A stretch of 64,000 nucleotides of DNA, from contig CANLLN010000001.1 of the NCBI GenBank assembly GCA_947491945.1, forward strand, positions 406,209 to 470,208. Direction: 5' to 3'. The DNA comes from an uncultured Carboxylicivirga sp. Lineage in GTDB: Bacteria; Bacteroidota; Bacteroidia; Bacteroidales; Marinilabiliaceae. How positions within the stretch are numbered: the first letter of the stretch is position 1; each line of letters opens with the position of its first letter. Under the pieces are notes generated by a model, which ran no database searches, was not told where the DNA came from, and was given only the letters and a program-made list of their open reading frames with translations. This document shows positions 8,164 through 16,288 of this stretch, piece after piece. The position numbers and the translations under genes were made by a program.

Positions 8164-9054
8164 ATGAAACAGTTATCAAGATTTCATGAAGAAGATTACT
8201 TTAACGAATTCAAAAATGAAATATTATCAATTATTGATGATGATAATTATAAAACTAGCCCAACTTTTTTCAGGTGTAATTCTTTTTATGATATTTTTAT
8301 AAATAGTTTTAATCAAATCCATCACTTTGCATTTGATAGTAAAAACCCCAATGAAAAAAGTAATTCTAGAGCTTTAAATTGTGGTATAAGAATTCCATAT
8401 TCTAACTTCAAACCACTGAAAGGAGAAGATTTACATCAATTAAAAGATACCGTTGAAAAAACATATCGCACAATGGCATCAAAAATTTCTTGTTCAAGAG
8501 GAAATGCCTTTTTATTGTGCGAAAATTATAAAACCACTAACAATTATTCGAAAGCAAATAAACGTTTACACTTTTATACAAATATTGCTACTGGCAAAAC
8601 TGAGCATATTGGTAAGATTATTATTAATCAAATAGCACCTAAAACATATGCTGTATTAGATTTAGCTAATTTAAATGAAGTAGAATATAATAATAGTATT
8701 TTCAACTATTCCTTTGCTTTACCTTGTATTGTTTTTGCAAATTATGCCTGTGGAGATATCTTTTTTTTTAATGATAAGAATTTAGATTTTGCAAGAGTAA
8801 ATATTATTGATTTTATAAATTCTGATAAGGAAAAAACGGATACGATTCAGCATAAATTTTCTAGAACTGGATTAAAAGAATTGACTATTAAAATGTTTCT
8901 TGAAAGCGATTTGATTTATTCTGTTAAAGTAAATGAAATTGCATTTGCAGGTAGATTAAGGGAGCGAGAATCGTATTTCAATGCTAGGATTAATTTTAAA
9001 GAGAATAAATGGTTGTCATTTGAGGGGCATTCATATTTAGAGAGTTTAAAATAA
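8164..9054 (+). CDS. Unrecognised cargo protein
   Basis: 296 residues, not recognised. No signal peptide, membrane segment or repeated motif is visible. The sequence is rich in Asn, Ile, Lys and Phe, reflecting the very AT-rich DNA. It starts 64 bp after the muramidase stop. Its place between the lysis cassette and the integrase is the usual location of accessory (often defence or lysogenic conversion) genes in integrated elements. Whether it works with the nuclease-like protein downstream is unknown; a separate promoter lies between them. Confidence 0.6.
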   Translation: MKQLSRFHEEDYFNEFKNEILSIIDDDNYKTSPTFFRCNSFYDIFINSFNQIHHFAFDSKNPNEKSNSRALNCGIRIPYSNFKPLKGEDLHQLKDTVEKTYRTMASKISCSRGNAFLLCENYKTTNNYSKANKRLHFYTNIATGKTEHIGKIIINQIAPKTYAVLDLANLNEVEYNNSIFNYSFALPCIVFANYACGDIFFFNDKNLDFARVNIIDFINSDKEKTDTIQHKFSRTGLKELTIKMFLESDLIYSVKVNEIAFAGRLRERESYFNARINFKENKWLSFEGHSYLESLK

Positions 9055-9097
9055 ACAGACTTGATCCGCTCCATTATATTCTAAAATTAACCTGTTT

Positions 9098-9128
9098 TTT
9101 GATATTGATTTAAAGCTATTTATATTTG
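9098..9128 (+). promoter_or_regulatory. Bacteroidota-type promoter for the PD-(D/E)xK cargo gene
   Basis: TTTG at 9098-9101 and TATATTTG at 9121-9128 are separated by 19 bp, close to the Bacteroidota sigma-A consensus (TTTG about 19-21 bp before TAnnTTTG). The start codon at 9146 follows closely, giving a very short leader. Confidence 0.55.
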
Positions 9129-9145
9129 AATTAAGAAGTTACTGT

Positions 9146-10849
9146 ATGTTAGGTTTACATGAAATATTAAGTTTTTCTAAAATATTTGAAGATGAAATAT
9201 TTGAAGATTATTTATCGAGGATAGATGAAATTCCAAGAGATTTATTAATAAACACGGCTACTCATTTATTAAGCTTTTATCATACAGAATCAATTGCTAA
9301 AGACCATAAGGAACTTTTAAGTCAATGGTTTTGCGAAGGCAATAATGCTTTTGCAAACGAAATCAACGATAGGATAAACTCACTGCCTAATAAAACTATA
9401 ATATTAAATGCCAGGAGTAGCCTTACACTTTTTGAAAGTGTATTATCATCAGATAATACTTCATCTGAAATTAGTAATGAAGAGTTTGAAGTTCTACTAT
9501 TTAAAATATATCTGGCTATAAATGAACAATTAAATCTAAACGATGATAAAGTTCTTAGTTCAGTAAAAGATGACGTGCCTTATTCAAGAATATTTTGCTT
9601 AGCAATCGCTAATTCCTTACCAACATTTGACATTACGAATTATGATAGCAATTCCGTATTTGTATCACAAGTTGTAAAAGCCATTTATTTACTTGAATTT
9701 CTAGAAAGTAGACTAGATACTCAAATGCTTCTACAAGAGTTTTATAGAAAATTTGAGGTTAATGGATATAAAGAGTTTTTAGGCAAGCTTTTACCGGTCT
9801 CATTTAATGTCATTGCTTCAAATCAAAAGGGAAACATTGATATAGTTTTAAATGATGATGCAGAATTCGATTCTAATTCTGCATTTCTAGATAGACTATC
9901 TATTAACAATATTAATGATGAAAGGTCTGCCGATTTTTTAACACTTCGAGCAAATCCACTTATAAAAATAAGCCGTGATACTTATCGTATAATTTACCCC
10001 TTATTTGTTTTAGAGAAAAATTTCAACGGGCTGTATTTTCTTTTAAAAGAAGTGAATGACACATTAGACAGGGCTAATAGAGTTAATCTAAGACAATTGG
10101 TCACTTTTGATTTTTCAGAAAAGTATATATTGTATTCTATTATTGAGCGTGCATTTGAAAAAAAGTATTTAAAGCTTCGGGGAGAACAAATGACTACTCC
10201 TGGAGCACCAGATTATTATATTAGGAATGGTAATAAGGTTTTTATTTTTGAGTCTAAGGATATATTGATTAATGCTGATGTGAAAGAAAGTTACGATTTT
10301 GAAAAATATGAATCAGAACTAAAGGATAAGCTTTATTACCACATAAGAAATCATAGAGAATCACCCAAAGCAGTAAAACAGTTATGCAATTTTTCAAGAT
10401 CCCTTTTAGATGGTTCTTTTAGAGAGGATTCAAGATATAAAAGCAATTCAATAAAAATTTATCCAATCATAGTCTTGCATAATAGACAATTAGATATTGT
10501 TGGGCTTAATAATCTAATCAATGTTTGGTTTAAAATTGAAACAGAATTAATTGAAGACAAAACATTAAAAATTAGTAATATTCAAATGCCCACAATTATT
10601 GGCATTGAAACACTGATTTTGATTCATGAAATGTTATCTAGAAATGAGATTAAGCTAGAAAAAATATTAGAAGAATATCAATATTACATTAGCGATAAAC
10701 GAATTAAAGCTAAGAGATACAAAAACGAAGCAGAACTACATGCAGAAATGCAGAACCAGTTAGCTTCATTTAATATGTACATACAAAATAGATTTAGCTT
10801 TAAAGTTCCGAACCTATTCGAAGAAAAAGGCATATCAATTTTAAGTTAA
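9146..10849 (+). CDS. Large cargo protein with PD-(D/E)xK nuclease-like motif
   Basis: 567 residues. Residues 352-371 read PGAPDYYIRNGNKVFIFESK: P355-D356 followed 12 residues later by E369-S-K371, with hydrophobic strands around them. This is the arrangement of the PD-(D/E)xK restriction-endonuclease-like fold. A helix with acidic residues (IIERAFEKK, about 332-340) precedes it as in that fold. The N-terminal 330 residues are helical and unassigned. No signal peptide. The gene has its own promoter and is AT-rich compared with the element backbone. A defence effector is the best guess from motif and position, but the family is not identified. Confidence 0.6.
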   Translation: MLGLHEILSFSKIFEDEIFEDYLSRIDEIPRDLLINTATHLLSFYHTESIAKDHKELLSQWFCEGNNAFANEINDRINSLPNKTIILNARSSLTLFESVLSSDNTSSEISNEEFEVLLFKIYLAINEQLNLNDDKVLSSVKDDVPYSRIFCLAIANSLPTFDITNYDSNSVFVSQVVKAIYLLEFLESRLDTQMLLQEFYRKFEVNGYKEFLGKLLPVSFNVIASNQKGNIDIVLNDDAEFDSNSAFLDRLSINNINDERSADFLTLRANPLIKISRDTYRIIYPLFVLEKNFNGLYFLLKEVNDTLDRANRVNLRQLVTFDFSEKYILYSIIERAFEKKYLKLRGEQMTTPGAPDYYIRNGNKVFIFESKDILINADVKESYDFEKYESELKDKLYYHIRNHRESPKAVKQLCNFSRSLLDGSFREDSRYKSNSIKIYPIIVLHNRQLDIVGLNNLINVWFKIETELIEDKTLKISNIQMPTIIGIETLILIHEMLSRNEIKLEKILEEYQYYISDKRIKAKRYKNEAELHAEMQNQLASFNMYIQNRFSFKVPNLFEEKGISILS

Positions 10850-11057
10850 TCCAAATATGATGTTTAAATTGTTGCTAAATTCAATAAAAATTGCAACGCA
10901 AGTTGTAGGTCAAATCATGAATAATTGAGATTTGGAAGTCTCGGTTCTGATATATTTCCAATTAATATTATAATTTATAACAAATTCTATGCTTGTGCGT
11001 ATAATATGTTTTTTCTCATGTAGAATTTTGTGCCAACAGTTTATCAATGAGTCAGTT

Positions 11058-11086
11058 TTTGTTAAAATTGGATTTATTTAAGTTTA
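11058..11086 (+). promoter_or_regulatory. Possible promoter for the secreted-protease pair
   Basis: TTTG at 11058-11061 and TAAGTTTA at 11079-11086 (one mismatch to TAnnTTTG) are 17 bp apart, just before the start at 11099. The rest of the 10850-11098 gap is AT-rich with no other feature seen. Confidence 0.35.
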
Positions 11087-11098
11087 ATAACAATAGCA

Positions 11099-13282
11099 AT
11101 GATTAAAATTATAACCCTAGTAGTAATAAGTTTATCTGTTACACTCTCCTCATTTTGTCAAATTAATAACCCTTCATATTTAAAAAAAGATGTAGAGGAA
11201 TGTGATATTATTAAAGTTGAGAAAAACAGTAATAATACAGTAGTATATTTTAAATATACTAATAAGCATGATGCATCTTATGGACCATGGGTGCGCATTG
11301 ATAAAGACTTTTTTATTAGAGATAAGAGAACGAATAAAAAATACCCCTTAATAAAGGCCAATAATATTCCTATCACACCAGATAAACATTATTTTAAATA
11401 TAAAGGTCAAGTCTTAGAATTTAATTTGATTTTTAAAGCTTTGCCTCTAACTGTTAATGAAATTGATGTAATTGAGGATGAAAATGGAAGAGCTTTTAAC
11501 TTTTATGGAGTTTCACTAAATAATAAAACATTTGGCTCAATGGCGCTTAAGAGCAATGGTAAAATGAGATCTACACCGGATGTTTTATCTGACGTTCTTT
11601 GCATGATTCCAGCCGGAAAAGAAGTAAGGATTATTGGCAATGACGGGGGATATTATGAAGTTGAGTACAATGGAAAGCATGGGTATATTAGTAGTATATA
11701 TTTTGAATCAAGTGGAATACAGAGCAGTAATAAGCCAGTCCAAAATAAATCTACAAATCAAAATTGCAATGAAATAAAATATATAAAAGGAAAGAATTAC
11801 ACTTCAAAACCAAGCTTATCACGCAGGCTTAGTGGGTGTAATAAGATTTATGTGCCAGTGCCGAATAGTTCTTCTTTTGCATGGCAAGGTTTCATTAGTT
11901 ATTTGCGAGGCTTAGGTTTAGATGTTGTTACAATACAAAAGCAATTCGAGAAGAAAACAGTTGATTTAGGTACGGTAATAGGTGTTTATACAATATACCA
12001 AGGTTCTGATTTTGTAAAAAATGATAATGCTAATAATCTTGGAGCAGTACTTAATACTCTTAATGCAGCAAGTACGCATGCAGGAAGTAGAAATACCGCA
12101 AAAATTACTTTTGTAGACTTTAATAATTCCTATACATGGGATTATGAAATAAATATTCCAAATTCTTATGAAAAATATAAGAGAATATTGAAAAATGAGA
12201 TTTGTTATTCTGTCACTAAAAACCCATCTGCCAAAGTTGTTTTACCAAAAAGAATTTCATGTTGGAATGAACGGAAGATTAAGCAATTTTATTCCAATAA
12301 TGGCGTTGATAGTTTTGAAGGAATATATGAAAATACAGTAAGCTCAAGCGGCAACGAAGCTAAATATAAAGTTGCAGTAAAAAAGATATCTGGAAAACAT
12401 CATTTAATATATTTATCTGGAGCAATTAATCCACAAGAATGGATTGAGGGGGAAGTAAAAGCTGTTTTAGAAAAAACATCCACACATGGCTTTTTTAAAG
12501 CAAAATGGTATATGGCAAATAAAACTGAGAATAATGATTTTTACATTTCTTTTGAAAATGGTCTAATGAACGTCCTAAATCCTGAAGATGATAAAAATAT
12601 GTATGTCAAGTTATACCCATCTGTTGGTGATAATATAGATCAATATTCAAATTTACCATCTTCAGGTACTGGGTTTGCTCTTACAAAAAATGGACTAATT
12701 GTTACAAACAATCACGTAATAAGAGGGGCAAAAAAAATAAATGTTAGAGGTGTTGGTGGGAACTTTAATCGAACATATTCTGCTCGTGTTGTAACAACAG
12801 ATAAAAAAAATGATCTCGCGATAATAAAAATTGACGATTATAGTTTTAATAGCTTAGGACGTATACCTTATAGTATTAAAATGTCTAATTCCTCTGTGGG
12901 TGAAAATATATTTGTTCTGGGTTATCCTTTAAGAGCAACAATGGGGGATGAAATTAAATTAACAGACGGAATTATTAGCTCAAGAAGTGGATTTCAGGGT
13001 GATATTACTTCTTATCAGATTTCTGCTCCTGTTCAACCAGGAAACAGTGGAGGTCCTCTATTTGATAAGAAAGGTAATATTGTTGGAATTATAAATGCGA
13101 AGCATACTGGGGCAGAAAATGCATCATATGCTGTTAAAGTGAGTTATTTATTAAATCTAGTTAATTCTCTGGAGTACCCGCCACAATTACCAAGTGTAAA
13201 TTTGATATCTAATAAGCCCTTAACAAATCAAGTATCTATGGTTAAGAATTTCGTCTACATAATAGAAGCTATTCCTGAATAG
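11099..13282 (+). CDS. Secreted SH3-domain trypsin-like (HtrA-like) serine protease
   Basis: 727 residues. Residues 1-21 form a signal peptide (hydrophobic core, cleavage probably near the SSFCQ region). About residues 145-205 form a bacterial SH3-like domain (KMRSTPDVLSDVLCMIPAGK ... HGYISSIYF), often used to bind cell-wall material. The C-terminal 210 residues are a chymotrypsin/HtrA-fold protease with an intact triad: H539 in NNHV, D572 in NDLAII, S650 in GNSGGP. No PDZ domain follows, unlike DegP. The middle 300 residues are unassigned. It acts in the periplasm or outside. It lies in the AT-rich cargo zone and is followed 25 bp later by another secreted protein, probably cotranscribed. 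Confidence 0.75.
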   Translation: MIKIITLVVISLSVTLSSFCQINNPSYLKKDVEECDIIKVEKNSNNTVVYFKYTNKHDASYGPWVRIDKDFFIRDKRTNKKYPLIKANNIPITPDKHYFKYKGQVLEFNLIFKALPLTVNEIDVIEDENGRAFNFYGVSLNNKTFGSMALKSNGKMRSTPDVLSDVLCMIPAGKEVRIIGNDGGYYEVEYNGKHGYISSIYFESSGIQSSNKPVQNKSTNQNCNEIKYIKGKNYTSKPSLSRRLSGCNKIYVPVPNSSSFAWQGFISYLRGLGLDVVTIQKQFEKKTVDLGTVIGVYTIYQGSDFVKNDNANNLGAVLNTLNAASTHAGSRNTAKITFVDFNNSYTWDYEINIPNSYEKYKRILKNEICYSVTKNPSAKVVLPKRISCWNERKIKQFYSNNGVDSFEGIYENTVSSSGNEAKYKVAVKKISGKHHLIYLSGAINPQEWIEGEVKAVLEKTSTHGFFKAKWYMANKTENNDFYISFENGLMNVLNPEDDKNMYVKLYPSVGDNIDQYSNLPSSGTGFALTKNGLIVTNNHVIRGAKKINVRGVGGNFNRTYSARVVTTDKKNDLAIIKIDDYSFNSLGRIPYSIKMSNSSVGENIFVLGYPLRATMGDEIKLTDGIISSRSGFQGDITSYQISAPVQPGNSGGPLFDKKGNIVGIINAKHTGAENASYAVKVSYLLNLVNSLEYPPQLPSVNLISNKPLTNQVSMVKNFVYIIEAIPE

Positions 13283-13307
13283 TTTTAATGGTTAAATAGA
13301 AAAGGGT

Positions 13308-14348
13308 ATGAAAAAGGTTTTATTTGTAATATATTTAATTACTCTAATTCAATTTGGATCTGCAAATGAATTGAAATATATCTCGTTGGGTAGTAATGAA
13401 ATAAAGACAATAATAAATACCTCAATTACAAGTAGAGGCGGTCACATGGGTAAATGCCTAACTTTTAATATTACCAATCAATCAGATAAGGAATTATTTT
13501 TAAAATTAGATAGAGGTTGGAAATTGATTCCTGAGGATGACAAATTTCAGAATATGTTTGTCGTCAAAGAGTGTCAGTTTTCTATTAAACCTAAGGCAAC
13601 ATATAGCTTCGATGCTATAGCATATTGCTGCCAAGCATTTGATAGTGCTCCAGTTTACGGTTGTAAGTTTAAAATGGGTTATATCGAAGAAAGATGGGTA
13701 GATGTTGCTCAAATAATTGACCTAAACGATTTTAGTGATTATAACATCCAGACTGCGATTTGGAGTTTATCTGATAATTACTCAATAAATCGTATTCAAG
13801 CTAATAACTCCAAAGAAATAGAAGCCCTAAAAAAGGCTGTGATAAAAGCTAATCCAAAGAGTGATTTTAAGGTTGTTAATCAACCAAGTAAACATTATTT
13901 AAGAACAGCTCAAGATTCCATTGATTATTTGAAAAGGATGGAATTGTATATACGAGAAAGAGTTAACTGGCAACCAATTGGTGAAGAAGGGGTGTTTGAT
14001 TATATTATTTTAAGTAAGAGTAAAAAAGGAGGTTGGAAAGATGCTAAAGGTGTTCTTTCAATTGTTGGCAGAGAAATCACTTATATAGATTCTATTGATT
14101 CCAATCAAAATATCAAGCTTTTAATGGGTGAGGTAAAAAGAGATACTATGAATTTTGGTAAAGGTAAACTCATGATATCCGATATATGCATAGCGAAACG
14201 AACAGATGTCGCAAATGATAGAAAAAATTACCGTTTTACACTAAATCATTTCTTAGATAGTGATTTTTATTCTGCAACACTTTCTGAATGGAGTAAAATG
14301 CAGAAGATATTTAATTTAAAAGTGCAGCCAATTAAGTTAGAAGATTGA
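13308..14348 (+). CDS. Unrecognised secreted protein, partner of the SH3-protease gene
   Basis: 346 residues with an N-terminal signal peptide (MKKVLFVIYLITLIQFGSAN, cleavage after Ala likely). No named domain is seen. A Cys-containing segment (residues ~85-125, including AYCCQAF and YGCKF) may carry disulfides. It starts 25 bp after the protease stop and ends at a bidirectional terminator shared with the integrase. It could be a substrate, regulator or co-secreted factor of the protease; this is inference from position only. Confidence 0.6.
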   Translation: MKKVLFVIYLITLIQFGSANELKYISLGSNEIKTIINTSITSRGGHMGKCLTFNITNQSDKELFLKLDRGWKLIPEDDKFQNMFVVKECQFSIKPKATYSFDAIAYCCQAFDSAPVYGCKFKMGYIEERWVDVAQIIDLNDFSDYNIQTAIWSLSDNYSINRIQANNSKEIEALKKAVIKANPKSDFKVVNQPSKHYLRTAQDSIDYLKRMELYIRERVNWQPIGEEGVFDYIILSKSKKGGWKDAKGVLSIVGREITYIDSIDSNQNIKLLMGEVKRDTMNFGKGKLMISDICIAKRTDVANDRKNYRFTLNHFLDSDFYSATLSEWSKMQKIFNLKVQPIKLED

Positions 14349-14356
14349 TACAAAAA

Positions 14357-14394
14357 TAAAACTCCCTATTGAAATTAATCAATGGGAGTTTTTT
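14357..14394. terminator. Bidirectional terminator between cargo and integrase
   Basis: AAAACTCCC(T)ATTGA pairs with TCAATGGGAGTTTT around a short AATTAA loop, with A-runs on one side and T-runs on the other. It serves the convergent genes ending at 14348 and 14419. Confidence 0.7.
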
Positions 14395-14418
14395 ATTAGT
14401 CAAGCTTTGCGCTAAGAA

Positions 14419-15657
14419 TTATAAAGCCATATGCTGACTTAAATCATCATACTTTAATTTAGCAGCTAACACCTGCATATCAGAACTTATCTTTTCGTTT
14501 GTAATCCTGGCATAAATTTGTGTCGTTTTAATATTGGTATGACCAAGCATTTTACTAACGGATTCAATAGGAACTCCTTTTGATAGGGTAACGGTAGTAG
14601 CAAATGTGTGTCGTGCCAAGTGAAAAGTCAGGTTTTTATTTATACCGCATACATCAGCAATTTCTTTCAAGTACTGGTTTGTTTTTTGATTTGTCGGAAT
14701 TGGCAAGAGCACTCCATTCGGTAAGCCTTTGTATTTATCAAGAATTAATTGGGCTATATCCAATAAAGGCACAACTGTTTTAATAGAGGTTTTCTGGCGT
14801 TTGGTGTTAATCCATAAATTTCCGTCAAAACCTTTAGAGATATGTTCCTGCCTAAGATTTTTAATGTCAATATATGAAAGTCCGGTATAGCAAGAGAAAA
14901 TAAAAATATCACGAATTCGTTCAAGTCGTTCACTACAAAAGCTTTTCTGCATAATGAGTTTCAGCTCGTCATCGTTCAAATAACCTCTGTCAACTTTCTT
15001 GATAGAGATTCTGTAATTGGCAAAAGGGTCAGTTTGAATCCACCCGTTCTTTTGGGCGGTAAGTACTACGCTTTTAAATTTCTGAATAAACTTAGCCGTT
15101 GTGTTCGCATTGCAGCTACATTGTGTATTCAGGTAAGTTTCAAATCCAACAATAAAGGAGTGGTTGATTTCCCTTAAATCAATATCGTTTCGTTTATATT
15201 CGGTTTTCAGGTAATTTGCTAGGTGTCGTTTACAGACCTCTGCTTTTTGGTAAGTGGCTTTAGATTTACTTATGCCAACTTGTTTCTTTAGGAGGTTATT
15301 GCTGTCCTCAAAAAGCTCCATTAAAAAGAATTGCTCTTGTCCGATACCTAAAAATGTGTTTTTAACCTTTTCAGCAGTTACTGTGATTTCTTTTCGGATA
15401 AGTTCATTGTATGTTTTATGAATGGAGGTTTTTATTTCTTCCAAAAGGCTATTTGTGGCCATTGCTTCCGAGCTTCGCCCTTTTACTTTTCCCAGGCTAA
15501 CGCTCCATTCAGTAACCTTTATATATTGCTTTGTGCTGAATTGCGCCATTTTACCATTAACACTGATTCTTGCAATAATAGGTGCTGTTCCGTCTTTCCT
15601 TTTTGCACTTTTCTTAATGTAAAAAAGAACTTTAAATGTACTTCTCATTTGCTTCAT
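14419..15657 (-). CDS. Tyrosine recombinase/integrase of the mobile element
   Basis: 412 residues. The N-terminal ~100 residues fit the Arm-DNA-binding/SAM-like region of Bacteroidota integrases, and the C-terminus is the catalytic domain. Visible catalytic residues are H346-LA-R349, H373 in LGHTN, and nucleophile Y382 in QIYAR. A beta-hairpin Lys is in TKRQKTS. The first conserved Arg (the R of TGLR) is Ser here (YTGLSYIDIKNL), as reported for IntDOT-type enzymes. It would integrate and excise the element at the adjacent tRNA-Ser. It reads away from the tRNA, and its upstream region carries three copies of a likely arm-site motif. Start chosen at the ATG at 15657; a tandem ATG lies six codons downstream. 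Confidence 0.9.
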   Translation of the reverse strand: MKQMRSTFKVLFYIKKSAKRKDGTAPIIARISVNGKMAQFSTKQYIKVTEWSVSLGKVKGRSSEAMATNSLLEEIKTSIHKTYNELIRKEITVTAEKVKNTFLGIGQEQFFLMELFEDSNNLLKKQVGISKSKATYQKAEVCKRHLANYLKTEYKRNDIDLREINHSFIVGFETYLNTQCSCNANTTAKFIQKFKSVVLTAQKNGWIQTDPFANYRISIKKVDRGYLNDDELKLIMQKSFCSERLERIRDIFIFSCYTGLSYIDIKNLRQEHISKGFDGNLWINTKRQKTSIKTVVPLLDIAQLILDKYKGLPNGVLLPIPTNQKTNQYLKEIADVCGINKNLTFHLARHTFATTVTLSKGVPIESVSKMLGHTNIKTTQIYARITNEKISSDMQVLAAKLKYDDLSQHMAL

Positions 15658-15708
15658 TTTTTGAATTGTAAAACTAGTTTATTAATCTCAAAATGAAATG
15701 ATTGCAGG

Positions 15709-15817
15709 TATGCCAATTCGCGACATTACTATGCCAATTTGCGACAATTTGTGACCTATTTTTGATTTTTAAAAATAGGGTACGATTTAGCCACAAAACT
15801 ATGTCGCTTTTTGGCAT
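15709..15817. repeat. Three copies of ATGCCAA-n3-GCGACA (two direct, one inverted); probable integrase arm sites
   Basis: TATGCCAATTCGCGACA at 15709-15725 and TATGCCAATTTGCGACA at 15730-15746 differ by one base and are 21 bp apart (two helical turns). A third copy in inverted orientation lies at 15802-15817 (reads ATGCCAAAAAGCGACA on the minus strand). They lie between the integrase start and the tRNA, where arm-type sites of a tyrosine integrase or operators of an excisionase-like regulator are expected. Function is inferred. Confidence 0.6.
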
Positions 15818-15853
15818 TTTCTTCAAAGTACTTACAGACAAAAGGGTATAAAA

Positions 15854-15885
15854 AAATCCTACAATATCTTGATATTGTAGGATTT
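15854..15885 (-). terminator. Rho-independent terminator downstream of tRNA-Ser
   Basis: A 15-bp perfect inverted repeat (15854-15868 with 15871-15885), with TTTTTTT following on the minus strand. It lies 36 nt past the tRNA 3' end, between the tRNA and the integrase. Confidence 0.75.
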
Positions 15886-15920
15886 GTCTCTTTTCTGTCT
15901 TCTATTGACATTTAACTAAG

Positions 15921-16005
15921 CGGAGAGAGAGGGATTCGAACCCCCGGTACCTCGCGGTACAACGGTTTTCAAGACCGCCGCATTCGACCACTCTGCCATC
16001 TCTCC
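15921..16005 (-). tRNA. tRNA-Ser (anticodon UGA)
   Basis: 85 nt. The acceptor GGAGAGA (16005-15999) pairs with TCTCTCC (15928-15922), with discriminator G at 15921. The anticodon loop CTTGAAA gives UGA. A long variable arm (GTACCGCGAGGTAC) is typical of serine tRNAs, and the T-loop is GGTTCGAATCC. CCA is not encoded. The 3' end faces the integrase, so this is the likely attachment target of the element. Confidence 0.93.
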
Positions 16006-16288
16006 AAGTCGATATGCGTGAAGTGTTATAAACACTTTTTGCTTCTGGTAAAATTTCTGTAGCCCTTTGTTGTTGGGCATTCTGTTGTGTTATCTCTTTC
16101 GATAACGGTTGCAAAAGTAGAGTAATTTTTTGAATTGCAAAATAAAAAAAGCAAGAAAAAATGAGGTTTTTCAAGTGGGTTATTCTATGTTTTTAATTGT
16201 TAGCATTTTACTTTTCCGGTGTAGCGAAAAAAAAAGAACTGACCACTGGCCAATCCTTTTTCTGTATGCTTGTATAGGCTAATTTAAT

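Noticed and set aside
16021..16037. AAGTGTT-ATA-AACACTT inverted repeat near tRNA-Ser
   Set aside because: Short and lies just upstream of the tRNA on the minus strand; no T-run of useful length and no second copy.
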